Positions 1 to 11,659 of a DNA stretch of 53,952 nt are shown here, piece after piece. Origin of the DNA: Tulasnella sp. 424 (Eukaryota; Basidiomycota; Agaricomycetes; Cantharellales; Tulasnellaceae); the NCBI GenBank assembly GCA_019633425.1, contig WSUB01000231.1, forward strand, positions 1 to 53,952. The letters run 5' to 3'. The translations under genes and the position numbers were made by a program. Under the pieces are notes generated by a model, which was not told where the DNA came from, did no database searches, and worked only from the letters and a program-made list of their open reading frames with translations. How positions within the stretch are numbered: the stretch's first letter is position 1; each line of letters opens with the position of its first letter.

Positions 1-77
1 AGAGTGGAAGAGGAGTCAATGACGGTAGTCGAAAGTCGAACTCGCGCGTTTCTTCCACGACCCTCCCGGCTTCCGCA
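1..77. repeat. Left copy of 77-bp terminal inverted repeat
   Basis: Bases 1-77 are the exact reverse complement of 53876-53952, and identity stops abruptly at base 78. The match was checked base by base. The repeat lies outside any gene I can model. It may be the inner edge of a longer genomic inverted repeat, a transposon end, or a de Bruijn graph node shared by both contig ends. Confidence 0.97.
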
Positions 78-377
78 CTCGGTGAGAATGTCGTTGATAA
101 GGAGGAGGGAAACGAGGTCGGAGGAGTCGTCAGCCCTGAACGAAAGGCGGTAGCTGCAAGTGAACTTCGGACGTGTCGCGGAAGAGGCGGGAATCACGCT
201 AGAGAACCGATTCCAAATAAATATACAAGAGAAACTATAACACCGAATTCGGGACAAACCCCCAAAGCTCCCAGACGATAAATAAGAAATCAAAGCCAGT
301 ATTAAAGAATAAAAGGTACCCGGAGAATAAATAAACTCGAACGATAGTCGAGCCACGTGAGCCTGGCTTTATGCCGC
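78..377. other. Intergenic, no gene seen
   Basis: This stretch lies between the left end repeat and the stop codon of the minus-strand gene at 378. No exon with splice signals or a recognisable protein was found. It probably includes the 3' untranslated region of that gene. Confidence 0.5.
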
Positions 378-1665
378 TCAACGAACGAGCCCTGAAACGA
401 CTCGTTTGAGTCGTTTCCAACCCCTCTTCGCCGACGATCCAAAGGGTCGCTTTTTGGCCGAGACTGGCGGAGGCTGGGGATGCTCCGCAAGGTCCAGTAA
501 GATCTGGTAGATGACCTCGATGGGCAGGTCGAGGTCCATGATCGGCGTCTCCTCCAGCTGCGGTTCCACAGGCGCCGTAGTCCCCGATCGTAGGGCTTGG
601 AATTGCTCCAATCCCCGCCACTCTTCTCCTGAAAACTGTCGAGAGGTATCCCGACTCGTGCTGGCCCCGTACAACGCCAGCCCCCCACCCCATCTCGACT
701 CCGCCGTCACTGTCTCCTGGTCGCGCTTCGAAAAGCCGTCCTTGTCGATATCTCCGTCGTCGTCCTCGAAGACATCGCCGACATCCTCCTCGTCCGAGGC
801 CACCGCCCTCCCCTTCCCCTTAGTGTCCTTGAAGCGCCGTTTACAGACGTTCTTGAACCGGTCAAGATTATCCCGAGCGATCACCGGTGATCGCTTTGCC
901 GATGCTGCGCCTGCCTTGACCTTGACCCTACGAAATCGAAACACAGAAAATATGGCCTTAGTCGAAAAAGGAGAAAAGGGAACCGAAACGAAAGAGACAT
1001 ACCTCAAATTTCGAAGGAAACTAGGCTTGGACGCTGTCCCGCTTACTGGAGCAGACAGAGCAGCGTCCGAATCGTAAGGTTTCCCGCCATTGGAGGTCGA
1101 AGGCGAAGGAACCCCCAGCCTACGAATTCAAGATTCAGGGGTCAGTGATCAGGCTTACCGAGACCAATAAAAGGATAGAAATACTCACCTGCGTGCTCCG
1201 ATCGAATCAGCATCAGGAATCGGAGTCCCGCTTACTTGAGCAGTCAGATCCTCGACTCCTATACCATTCGGTGCACGAGTCTGGGGAGCCACAGCGGACG
1301 AGTCGTCCACAGCCTTCTTGTTGACATAGACGGCGTTGAGGTGGCTTGAGCCTTGCGAGTCAGGTTCCAGTCGGACACGTTGCGGTTGATTCGGTTGGAG
1401 AGATACCGCCGGAGATGGGCAGGCCTTGATTGGGGCTGAAGGCTCCTCTTCGTCGTCGTCGTCGTTGTTGTGAAATGAGGGGTCAAGCCAGGGGCTTTCG
1501 TCCCCAGTCTGGATCGATACGGTCAGCGAGGGGAAGTCGTCGAGGGATAGGAAGGCGAGAACAGGTACGTACATCGAGAGATAAGCTGCAAGAAGCAAGC
1601 AAGGTGAGAAGTAAGAACAATGTCCCAAGGACTCGGCCGGGAACGTCGAGAGGAGTGAATTGCAT
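378..1665 (-). CDS. Hypothetical protein, possible F-box-like segment at C-terminus (4 exons)
   Basis: Exons are 1573-1665, 1189-1508, 1003-1119 and 378-927, joined by canonical GT-AG introns; they total 1080 nt and encode 359 residues. The ATG at 1665 was chosen because it gives a hydrophobic N-terminus (core LGTLFLLLTLLASCSLSL), a possible signal peptide or membrane anchor, and splices in frame to the next exon. The middle is low complexity and acidic (DDDDEEE near residue 46, later DEEDVGDVFEDDDGD). Near the C-terminus the motif DLPIEVIYQILLDL resembles the start of an F-box, which may be coincidence. I do not recognise the protein family. A signal peptide and an F-box in one protein would be odd, so the first exon is the least certain part. 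Confidence 0.55.
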
Positions 1666-3006
1666 GATAACGATTTGGGCGAGACGGACGAGGTCGAGGG
1701 AATGCAATGAGATGTACCGTTGCGCTGGAATTCAGGGAAGAAGGGTCTTCTCTGGGTCTCAAGTGGGGGTAGATGCAGAGAAAGAGTCTACGTGCCAGTC
1801 AACCACTAAACAGACGTCACGCAATCGGCGCCCAGTGCCTGTCACTCGTTTCCCACACGCCGCCTCCAGTGGACACACAAATACCGTACAATTCGACGTT
1901 CGAAACCTCTCTCTTACATGCTTGTTGAGAGAGGCCGACGAGGAGGCATACTGGGAGTGCCCAAAGTCGGGAGTGGGCTGTCAACGATATCCCAAAACGG
2001 GTTCGTGTGCGATGCACCGCACAACATTCGTTCCACTCCATCGGGTGCACCCAGAAGAACTCGGAGCAGACCCAGGAAATCGCAAATCACGTCTCCGAGA
2101 CCATGCTCGAGGGCTGCCGATCGCCCTTTCGAAGCAGCTTAGACATTCGATTCGCAGCGCGCTGCAGAGCCCAAGGAGAAGAGCGTGGCTGTCGTCTAAG
2201 CGTAATAATTTATACGTGGAAAGCACCTTGATCGTCTAGGCCGCTACTAGTTATGTCCCCATGCTTCCGGTATCGATTAATGGGACCCAAGATTGAGGTA
2301 ACGGAGTACACAAAGACATCGGAACTCTTCTTCTGTGAGACCACGGCCAGGGGACCGAGGCTTAAGTGCATAAAAGGGTCCTTCCCAACCTAGCCATAAG
2401 CTAATCCGGATTTGCTTCGGACCCTTTCATATTCCTTGAACCAATTTGGAAAAACTTCAGAACGTCAAGGTATTTAAAATCGGTCACGATCCGCGTCAAA
2501 CATCCATCAAATTACTCGCGCACATCGAATAAAGATCCAGATTCTCAGGGCCAGCAGATGATTTTGAACGCAGGAAAGATATCACAAGTATTCAATCTCG
2601 ATCTTTTCTCGTTGAGATATCCGGATTGAGACCTGAGCGCTTCCAGAGGGCCAGGGAACTGATCGTGATTTTGTGCAAGGGTCATCACTGGCAAGTCGAG
2701 GGAAATAAACCTTTTTCTGGCAGGTGGAGACCCAATCGAATCGGCCTTTCCGCACCACCACGGCCTCCCGCTCAATGGAGGAGAGGCGGTTATACGCCTT
2801 GGCGAAACTGAGCGTAGTATTCTGGGAGGCAAAGGCGTCGAACCTAGAGGGAAAGAGGATATCTGGACTTTTTAGCACTCGAAGATCCTAACCGAATCAA
2901 GAATTGGTCTAGCAGCCAGTCAGTCGGTCCGTCCGGATCCGTACCCAGCCCTCTGACTTTCTAGTCTACTGACCGGATCAAAATAGTACTCGTGGTTCTC
3001 TGTGGA
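1666..3006. other. Intergenic with possible exon relics
   Basis: No complete gene is visible. On the minus strand, 2700-2845 reads as one open exon-like stretch after a plausible acceptor (CTCTAG), containing residues such as FDAFASQNTTLSFAKAYNRL. The only continuation I can find needs a 28-nt intron, too short for this genome. It may be a remnant of a degraded gene. A long plus-strand frame at 1430-2239 is Arg-rich and overlaps the exons of the minus-strand gene, so it was not called. Confidence 0.35.
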
Positions 3007-3215
3007 TTATAATATATCCTTATTTATTGCGCCCATCGGCTTGGATCCGGACTGGGGGTCGTAGACGTGACTTCCAACTCTCCGGTCCGCTCCTCGACGA
3101 ACATCCCCGTTCTTCCGATTGGGCTCGGAAACCACCTTCTTATGCCCGCCCTTTGGCTTGGACGATCCACTCTTAGACCCAGGAACCGCTTCTTCCTTTA
3201 ACTGTCCGTCGCTTG
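3007..3215 (-). pseudogene. Possible 3' exon of a truncated gene
   Basis: The minus strand is open from about 3215 to the stop at 3007 and encodes a Lys/Ser/Gly-rich tail (for example GSSKPKGGHKKVV) ending in INKDIL. Composition looks coding, but no upstream exon follows: from about 3217 the sequence becomes a copy of the intergenic module of the F-box array. The simplest reading is a gene whose 5' part was lost when the array expanded. The product is unknown. Confidence 0.3.
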
Positions 3216-3216
3216 A

Positions 3217-3870
3217 GCAGGAATACGGGCAGGCGCGGCATCGTCTACTTATATTGCGGCTAGCTCGTTCACAAGCCCACATGACGAACATTCTGAGCAG
3301 CCTCGAGACGATGGGGCGGGTGAAGATGTGGGTCGCTCCGGTCAGTTGTTGAAGTTGCCGTGTGGACCCGAAAGACGCCGAGGATGTAACCCTTGAACAG
3401 TTCACTTTCCTTATACGTCACCTGACAAGAACATTACTCTATCGATCCCCTGTCATTGCTCACTCTAAGCTAAGGAGATCCAACAGCGCTATATCGACCC
3501 ACTATATCTAGAGTGGCTAGCTAATTCACAAACCTGTAAGACGAACATTCTCCACTCGGACACACTTGTGTGGAGGATGTGAAGTGCTCTGTTTGGATTT
3601 CTCGCCGTCCACCAAATTAATTTCGCAGCTATCGAATGAGTCTAGAATTTGCGCGGGAGTAGTATGTATTGTGGGGAGTGAGCGGAAGATGCTTGTCGCT
3701 CCGGTAAGTTACCGTGTGGACCCCGAAAGACGTCGAGCCTGTACTTTTGAACAGTTCACTTGCCATTTTCGTCACCTGACAAGAATATCACTCGATCCTC
3801 TGTCATTGCTCACCACCAGTCAAGGAGACCAACAGCGTCATATTTACACACTATCTACACACTCCAATCG
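3217..3870 (+). repeat. F-box array intergenic module, copy 1 (internally duplicated)
   Basis: The sequence matches the spacers before F-box genes 2 and 3, with shared words ACGGGCAGGCG, GACGAACATTC and TGTCATTGCTCAC. The promoter-proximal part occurs twice: about 3310-3490, ending with a start-less AAGGAGATCCAACAGCG, and about 3690-3840, followed by the true ATG at 3871. Elsewhere in the array it occurs once per unit. This copy therefore contains one promoter with no gene behind it. Confidence 0.75.
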
Positions 3871-5684
3871 ATGACAATTGAACCACCTCGTCCGACACCA
3901 CCAGCGCCCGAAGCTGTAGCCCAAGCCCTGGCCCTTCTTCTCAAAGCAATGGAAGATAGCGAGCCTGCCGGTGATGAGGAGTATGTCTTATTAGTCCTTG
4001 AACTCAATCGTTTTGGGCGGCAACTGAAATTTCTCCTTGATCCATTATCAGCGGTCAAGATATCGAGTCCAACATGACTCATCTCGATCGCCTCGCCTGG
4101 CGCCGTCAGGTCGCAGGCGAAACTCTTCAGCGCGCAGCACAAACAGAGGCCGCGCTCTTCCGCCGGCGACGTAACACCCTTCTTCCTATCCATCGACTTC
4201 CGTCGGAGCTACTTTCCGCTATACTTATCAAGTCCGTCGACGAAAACCAAGTTTGCAGGATGGAGTCATTACAAGTGTTGGCCCAAGTAGCGTGGCAATG
4301 GTGGCAGACCATCAAATCCGACCCACAATTCTGGGCGCACATCACGCCTCCGATGGGCGGTGTCGAGCTCCAGATTCGGAAGGCAGGAATCCTTCCCCTT
4401 CGCCTGGGTTGGCCGACTAGCGTGGATGAGGAGTATCATGATGCGTTTAAAGATCTCCTTCAACGACATGCAGAAAGGTGGACAAGCATCGACCTCGAAA
4501 GCGGCCACGAGAATCCTGCGCTGCAAGTGTTATGTACGAGCCCCTTTCCGCGTCTCGAATACCTCAAAGTTTGTTGGACATCTCTGATAATGAGCGGAGT
4601 TTGGAGGTTCAACCTCGCAAATTTCCAAAACCTGCAGGAGGCACATTTGCCGATCGTGCCTTACCTTTCCGTCTCCCCGACCCCAAGCCCCCCCATCCGT
4701 CTTCAAACCCTCCATCTTAACCTTCGCTCCAGGAGACCACATGCTCCGTATGATCTCGAATCCCTCGAATCCCTGCTCAGATGCATCCCTCAGCTTATCA
4801 ATCTTGAGGTCGAAAACCTCTATAGTAGCAGGAGTCTTCCAGCACCCGCTGACACTCCCCTCATCAACCTCCCAATGCTCCGACGTCTGCGGTTCTCGAA
4901 CGTGGTCTCGGGACAGGAACGAGACCAAATACCTTTATTAGCTCAAATTCGGGCACCGCTGTTGGAAAGATTGGGCTTACGCTATCAGACCAATACGGAG
5001 AGATGGTCCACAGCCGTTGACGTCGGTGGACGCACGATTTTCGACGCTCTGGTGACGCGGCCGCACGCGCTGCTGGGTCAACCGGAGGATGAACCCCTGC
5101 TTTCGGTCCTCAGAAACGCAGGTCCTTCCGCCTCCTGGACAGTAGAAGTTGCGGAGCGAGAAGTTCTGATTTCAGCAAAAAGCAGCGGGAGAGGGCAACT
5201 GGACATTCATTGCTCAACGAAGGATTACGTTCCCGCATACATCCTACAACCCCTTACCGGATTTACACTTCCCGTTGACCTTAGCATTATTTGCTCTCGC
5301 AATAGCGCGAAACTCGCATTTTGGGATGACGTCCTGGATGCAACACCATTACTACTCCGATCCTTCATACTACTTGACTGCCCGGATCGTATCGCCGGGC
5401 AGGTCATGGACCGCCTCTCTACCAAAGCGCCATTTCAAATCTCCTCAAAGCCTAGAGCTCCGCTTCTAGAGGAACTTTGCTTTCAAGAGCGGCTTTACGA
5501 CGAACATTCATGGTCCGAAGGTGATCTGAGAGATGCTGTTAAAACCATGCTGGAGAAAAGGAGGAATCTTTTCACTGAAAGCGGTGAACTCGATCCGCCG
5601 AAGCTGGTTGTTGTCGGGTCACATGGCTTGGTGTTTGATGAAGTAGAGGGCCGGTGGTTGGACTGGAACGGTGCTCAGTCGTAG
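3871..5684 (+). CDS. F-box-like protein, tandem paralog 1 (2 exons)
   Basis: Exons are 3871-3980 and 4052-5684 and encode 580 residues. The phase-2 intron has donor GTATGT and an acceptor that turns GA into a full codon (GA|C, Asp); the same intron at the same place closes the frame in both paralogs, so the start is at 3871, not the internal ATG at 4074. The N-terminal exon is Pro-rich and then helical (EAVAQALALLLKAMEDSE). Residues about 82-125 form the F-box-like segment (PIHRLPSELLSAIL), followed by WQWWQTIKSDPQFW and a long leucine-rich region. In this fungal family the F-box binds Skp1 and the leucine-rich part is thought to recruit substrates for SCF ubiquitination. The substrate is unknown. 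Confidence 0.85.
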
Positions 5685-6303
5685 GCTTGCCTTGGCGAGG
5701 AGTTTACTCGATGGTTCACAGTTCTTTCTTGTAATGATATCAAGTTATTTGTGGGTTTGTGACGTATTCCTCGTAAAATATGGGCGGACAGGTGTACGGG
5801 TCAAGGGATGATGACAGAGTTCAATAAACCCTTCCAGAAGACTAACTTCGAACCTAGGTGCCCGATATCCGTTCTCAAATCTTGAGTAATGGTACGGGCA
5901 GGCGCGGTATTGTCTGTTATTGCGGCTCGTTCACAACCCCGTATGACGAACATCCTCAGAGTAGCCCAAAGAAGGCGGGGTGGCCCCAAGACACACTTTA
6001 GTATGTGAAGCACTTTGTTTGTATTTCTCGAAGTCCGCTCTCAGCGGCCTTCAAAGGCCTTCGAGATTTAGGTTGATAAGCGGGGAGCATATGTGTGGTG
6101 AGCGGAGAGAGGGGGAGAGAGATGTGGGTGGCCCTGCCGGTCACGCGTAGACTCCGAAAGACGCCGAGCCTGTTACCCCTGAACAGTTCACTTTCCTTAT
6201 TCGCCACCTTACAAGAACATTACTCGATTCTCTGTCATTGCTCACCACCAGTCAAGGAGACCCAACAACACCATATTTCTTCACCATCTACATACCCCAA
6301 TCA
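5685..6303 (+). repeat. F-box array intergenic module, copy 2
   Basis: The first ~90 bases after the stop match the 3' flanks of F-box genes 2 and 3 (TTCTTGTAATGA, TTGTGG). From 5880 the module seen at 3217 and 8290 follows: ACGGGCAGGCGCGG, TTGCGGCTCGTTC, GACGAACATCC, then a promoter-like part ending GTCAAGGAGACCCAACA shortly before the ATG at 6304. Confidence 0.75.
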
Positions 6304-8105
6304 ATGACAATTGAGCCACAGTGTCCGGCACCACCAGCGCCCGAAGTTGTAGCCCGCGCCCTGGAGCTTCTCTTCAGCTCAATGGAAGAGAACGAGCCTA
6401 TTGGAGATGAAGAGTGCGTCTTATCGTCCTTAAACTCGATAGTTTTAGCCTAGAACTAAAAATTACCCCTAATACATTTACCAGAGGTCAAGATACGGAG
6501 TCAAAAATGACTCATTTCAATCGCCGAGCTTGGCGCTGCAGAGTCGCAGGCGAAGCTCTTCAGCACGCAGCGCGAACACGGGAAGCGCTCTTCCACAGGC
6601 GACGCAATGCCCTCCTTCCTATCCATCGGCTTCCTTCAGAGTTGCTTTCCGCTATACTCATCAAGTCCGTCGGCGAACGCGATTTTCTCAGGACACAATC
6701 ACTACAAGTGCTAGCCCAAGTAGCCTGGCAATGGTGGCAGACCGTCAAATCAGACCCGCATTTCTGGACGCGTATTACGCCTCCCATGCGCGGTGTCGAG
6801 CTACAGATTCGGAAAGCAGGGATCCTTCCCCTTCGCCTGGACTGGTCAAGTCACGTGGATCATAAGGAGTGCGACGCGTTCACAGACCTCCTTCAACGCC
6901 ACGCGGAAAGGTGGACAAACATCGACCTCAAAGGCTTCCAGGAGGATGCTGCCATGCAAATGTTGTGTACGGGCCACTTTCCGCGTCTCGAATACCTCAG
7001 AGTTCGCGGGATCTCCCAGGAGATGAGTGAAGACTGGAGGTTCAACCTTGCACGATTTCAAAACCTGCAAGAGGCTCATTTGCCGATCATACCTTCCTTT
7101 TCCGTCTCCCCAACTCCACACTCCCCGATCCTCCTTCGAACCCTTCACCTTGACTTTCATTCAAGGGATTCCCACTCCTCATATGATCTCGGATCTCTCC
7201 TCAGATACATCCCCCAGCTTTTAGAGCTCGCGGTCGAAAACCTTTATAAAGACACGAGCCCTCCGTCACCCGTTGATGCCCCCATCATCAGCTTGCCAAT
7301 CCTCCGATGTCTGCGATTTTCTAACGTGGTCTTGGGAAATCAAAGAGATGGAATACCTTTACTAGCTCAAATTCGGGCACCACTGCTGGAGAAATTCGAC
7401 GTAAGCTACCGGACTGACAGAAGGGCCCGAGCCATGGAAACCGGTGGACGCACCATTTTTGACGAACTGGTAACACGACCGCTTGCATCGTTGAGTCGAC
7501 CAGAGGATGCACCCCTGTATTCTATCCTCCGCGATGCGAGTCCTGCCACTTCCTGGACAGTAGCCGTTTGGGAGCGACAGGTTTATATTACAGCAAAGGG
7601 CAACGGGGACGGATGCCTGAACATCCATTGCTCAACAAAGGATTACATTCCCACATACATCCTAATACCCCTTACCAGATTTTCACTTCCCGTTGATTTT
7701 TCCGTGGCTTCGTGGGACACTGAGAAGGACCCCGCATTTTGGGACGACCTACTGGATATGCCATTACTCCGATCGTGCACGCTTGACTGCCCGCTACAAG
7801 CCGCTCAACGGGTCATGGACCTCCTCTCTACCAAAGCGCCATCACCAAGCTCTACAAACCCTAGAGCTCCGCATTTAGAGAAACTTAGCTATCGATTTGA
7901 GTATCGATATCACAGTGCAGGATCATGGTCGGAGGATGATGTAGGAGTAGCTGTTAAAGCCATGCTGAAGAAAAGAAGCGACCTCTTTACTCAAGGTGGT
8001 GTGCTCGATCCACCGAAGCTGGTTGTAACGGGGCCGAACGGCTTGGTATTCGACGAAGTGGAGTGCCGTTGGTTGGACTCGAAAGATGTTACACGTCGGT
8101 TGTAG
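6304..8105 (+). CDS. F-box-like protein, tandem paralog 2 (2 exons)
   Basis: Exons are 6304-6413 and 6485-8105 and encode 576 residues. Exon 1 is exactly 110 nt, as in both paralogs, with donor GTGCGT and the same phase-2 junction (GA|A). The F-box-like segment reads PIHRLPSELLSAILIKSV and is followed by LAQVAWQWWQTVKSDPHFW. The C-terminal half has irregular Leu-rich repeats and ends with the shared motif PPKLVVTGPNGLVFDEVE. A role as SCF substrate receptor is inferred from family only. No in-frame stop or frameshift is present, so the copy looks functional. Confidence 0.85.
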
Positions 8106-8750
8106 GCTTTCCCTGATGGGGAGCTGACGTTTACGGTTTACCACCCTTTCTTGTAATAGACTCCAAATTAATTGTGGTTGCGTGATGCCTTCCCCGGAAT
8201 TTATGGGATAAATGGGTGTACATACGAGTGAACGAGTGGACAACTCTGACATTTACGAGAGTTCAACAAACCATTCTGCCCTATATTAGTTCTTGAATCT
8301 TGAGGGATACGGGCGGGTGCCATACCGTCGTTATTGTGGCTCGTTCGCAGGCGTGCACGACAGTGAACATCCCTCGAAGTGGCGAAAAGATCAAGCGCGA
8401 AGGGTGATGAAACCCAATTCGAGAACCCAGGACATACATGTGTCGAGTATATGGAGCTCTTTACTGGTATTTGTCGCAATCCACCAGTCCCCGAGCCTCC
8501 AACTCGTCCCCTTCGGCGGCTGTCTAAGGACGCCAGTATTTGCGTTGATGAGCGAGGAGTAGGATGTACATGTCGCGAGGTTCACGGCCGTTTCCCGCGT
8601 GGACCCAAGGTCGGAGTAGAACTCGAACCGTTCAGTTTCCTTATTCGTAACCTGACAACTTGAACATCCCTCGATCCCCCGCCATTGCTCGCCTCCAGTT
8701 AAGGAGATCCAACCTCACCATACTTCTTCACCATCTACGTACCCAAATCA
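8106..8750 (+). repeat. F-box array intergenic module, copy 3
   Basis: This is the third copy of the spacer: a gene 3' flank (TTCTTGTAATAGAC), then from about 8290 GATACGGGCGGG, TTATTGTGGCTCGTTC and a promoter-like part ending GTTAAGGAGATCCAACC before the ATG at 8751. It carries more changes than copies 1 and 2. Confidence 0.7.
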
Positions 8751-10553
8751 ATGACGATGGAACCACCTCGTCCGGCACCGCCAGTGCCCGAAGCTGTAGC
8801 CCAAGCCCTGGCCTTCCTTCTCAAAGCAATGGAAGATAGCGAGCCTATTGGTGACACAGAGTGCGTCTAATAGTCCTTAAACTCAATGGTTTCAGACCAG
8901 GGCTGAAAGTACCCCTGATCCGTTGTCAGAGGTCAGGATATGGAGTCAAACATGACTCACCTCGACCGCCTCGCCTGGCGCCATCAAGTTGCAGGTGAAG
9001 CTCTTCAGCTCGCCGCGCAAACGCGGGCAGCGCTCTTCCGTCGCCGGCGCAACAACCTCCTTCCTATAAATCGGCTTCCGTCAGAGTTGCTTTCCGCAAT
9101 ATTGATCCAGTCCGTCAACGACGACCAACCTCAACGGATGAAGGCGTTGCAAAAGTTGGCCCAAGTAGCCTGGCAATGGTGGCAGACTATCAAGTCTGAC
9201 CCACACTTCTGGACATGTATCACGCCTCCGCTGGAGAGTGTAGCACTGCAGATTCGGAGGGCAGGAATCCTTCCCCTCCGCCTGCATTGGCCGGCTGACG
9301 TGGCTGTTAAGGGACAGGATGCGTTTAAAGATCTCCTTACACGTCATGCCGGAAGGTGGACAAGCATCGAGATCAAAGGCTTCAACAGCGAATTTGGCCT
9401 TGAAGTGGTGTGCGCGAGCCACTTTCCGCACCTCGAATACCTCAATGTTGCATCCCAGATGATGACAAAGAACTACAACCTCAACCTCACACAATTTCAA
9501 ATCCTGCAAGAGGCTCATTTACCAGTCATGCCTTACTTTTCCGCTCCTCTTTCTCCAAACTCCCCAACGCTTGTTCGAATCCTTCATATTGACCTTCGCA
9601 CAAGGGAGGTATATAGTTCAGCTGACCTCGAATCTGTTCTCCAACTCATCCCTCAGCTTATCGAACTCAAGGTCGAATATCTTTATATAAACACGACCCT
9701 TCCGTCACCCGTTGACATCCCCATCATCGACCTACCAATGCTACGACTTCTGCGGTTTGCCAACGTTATCCTAGGAGAAGAACAATATGGAATACCTTTA
9801 TTGGCTCAGATTCGGGCACCGCTGTTAGAAATTTTGGACTTGTCCTACGATTATGAGAGCGACGGATGGCTCATCGACATGGGACGCAAGATGTTTGATG
9901 AACTGGTGACGCGCCCCAGTGCGTCATCGAATCGACCAGAGGATGCACCCCTATATTCTGTCCTCCGCAATGCAAGTCCCTCTGCTTCCTGGAGAGTAGA
10001 GCTTGGGGAGGAGGAAGTCGTGATCAGAGCAGGAGGCGACGGGAAAGGACGACTGGACATATCAGTTGGCATTGATTACTCAACAAAGGACGACATTCCG
10101 GGACATATCCTACCACACCTTGCCACATTTACGCTCCCTATTGATCTTTCTATGGTTCGATTGGACGAGTGCACGACACTCGAGTTTTGGGACGACGTGC
10201 TGGACACCACACCATTACTCCGATCTCTCAGACTCGAAAGCCTGCTTCAAGTCGCTCGGCAGGCCATGAACCGCCTCGCTACCGAAGCACCATCGTCCAA
10301 CTCTATCATCCCTACAGCTCCACTTTTGGAGAAACTTTGGCTTCAACATGAGGGTGGCGGCCCTGGCGTCTCATGGTCAGAAGGAGATGTGGAAGGAGAT
10401 GTTGAAAACCTGCTGGAGCGAAGACGCACCCTTTTCGTTCAAGGCGGTGTATTCGATCCACCGAAGCTGGTTGTGACGGGGCCGAATAGCTTGGTATTCG
10501 ATGAAGTGGAGTGCAGTTGGTTGGACTCGGAAAAGGTTCGACGTCATTTGTAG
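8751..10553 (+). CDS. F-box-like protein, tandem paralog 3 (2 exons)
   Basis: Exons are 8751-8860 and 8930-10553 and encode 577 residues. Exon 1 again has 110 nt and donor GTGCGT; unspliced, exon 1 reads into a stop (TAA) two codons after the junction, so splicing is required. The F-box-like segment is PINRLPSELLSAILIQSV, then LAQVAWQWWQTIKSDPHFW. The C-terminus again ends with PPKLVVTGPNSLVFDEVE. It is the last intact gene of the array. A role as SCF receptor is by family inference. Confidence 0.85.
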
Positions 10554-11530
10554 GGTTTCCCTGAAGCGGGTTTGACGTTGGTGATTTACTAGTTTGCTTG
10601 TAATGACTCAGTCTAATTGTGGTTGCGTGAAGGCGCCTTCCTCAGAGGTTAAACCTAGATTATTGTATGAGTGAAAGAATGACATCGACGAACCCTTCCA
10701 GTACACCAACTAAGTTGCTCGATAGCAGTTCTCGAATCTGGAAAAGGAATACAGGCAGGTACTTTATTCCGACTTGTTCGCAACCGCGTAGGATGGACAT
10801 ACCTCATAACAGCCCTGAGGTTCAACTACGAAGACGGGTGATTAAACCCAGTTATGGAGCTCCTAGGACGCGTTTGTGTTGAGTATGTGAGACGCTTTAC
10901 TTGTATTTGTTGCAGTTGGCTAATCCCCGAGACCGACGGTCGCGGTCCGAGTCCGACCCGGTCCACCTCCGGGCGCCGATTCGGCATCCAGAGTACTTGG
11001 GACGCGTCACCCCTTTGCCGAGCCTTAAAGGAAGATTGCATTCATACCCTGGGTTCGATATCCTTGTCTCGTTGCTTCATTCGACGCATGTGAATGTTGT
11101 GGAACATTTATCTCTTCGTGACGACGTCGACGCAGACAGACTTGGAGCGTTCGGATGAATACCGCCCTCGCAAGGTGGTTGGTCTAGTATATCTCAATTT
11201 GATACGCAAAATGAACCGTCTTTCATCGGGGGAGGCGGAATATGGGCTCTGATTATTGTCTCTTTGCCGGAGTCGGGGTTTACAGTAGGTGTGATCATAT
11301 GCACTCAAGGTCGGGCTTGCCCGAGAGGGTTTTAGCACAAATCTGCCAGCCTCATTCCAAGAGAGGGAATCAAGGAATAGTATGCAATGTCCGTATATCA
11401 GGAGTCCGGCGAGACTCCGTTGCGTGAATCCTGATTTGGCAATTTCGACACGGGGAGTGGACAGTTGTCCGAGACCTTCGGGCGACGCGTCGACCTCCAC
11501 CTCCACACTGGCAAGAACTGGGCTCAGTTC
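10554..11530. other. Partial fourth spacer of the F-box array, then intergenic
   Basis: The first ~80 bases match the F-box 3' flank. About 10735-10950 matches the 5' half of the spacer module (ATACAGGCAGGTAC, GGGTGATTAAACCCAG, TTACTTGTATTTGTTGCA). No fourth F-box coding region follows; homology fades near 10950. I see no gene from there to the dehydrogenase promoter. Confidence 0.55.
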
Positions 11531-11546
11531 GATTCAAGCCTGCGAG

Positions 11547-11553
11547 TATAAAG
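11547..11553 (+). promoter_or_regulatory. Putative TATA box of the dehydrogenase gene
   Basis: TATAAAG lies 107 bases before the ATG at 11660, in a region with no other gene, and is followed by a pyrimidine-rich stretch typical of fungal core promoters. Confidence 0.45.
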
Positions 11554-11659
11554 TGTGAGTCGTTCTGCGCTCTACTCCAGAATACTCACTCACCTTCGCC
11601 TCCCCCTCGTTCAGATTTACCTCCCCATTTTTCTTTGTGCACGTCCTGAAGCTCTTTCC

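Noticed and set aside
1430..2239. 269-codon plus-strand open frame
   Set aside because: It is Arg/Ser/Cys-rich, overlaps the spliced exons of the minus-strand gene, and has no family motif; it looks like an antisense shadow.
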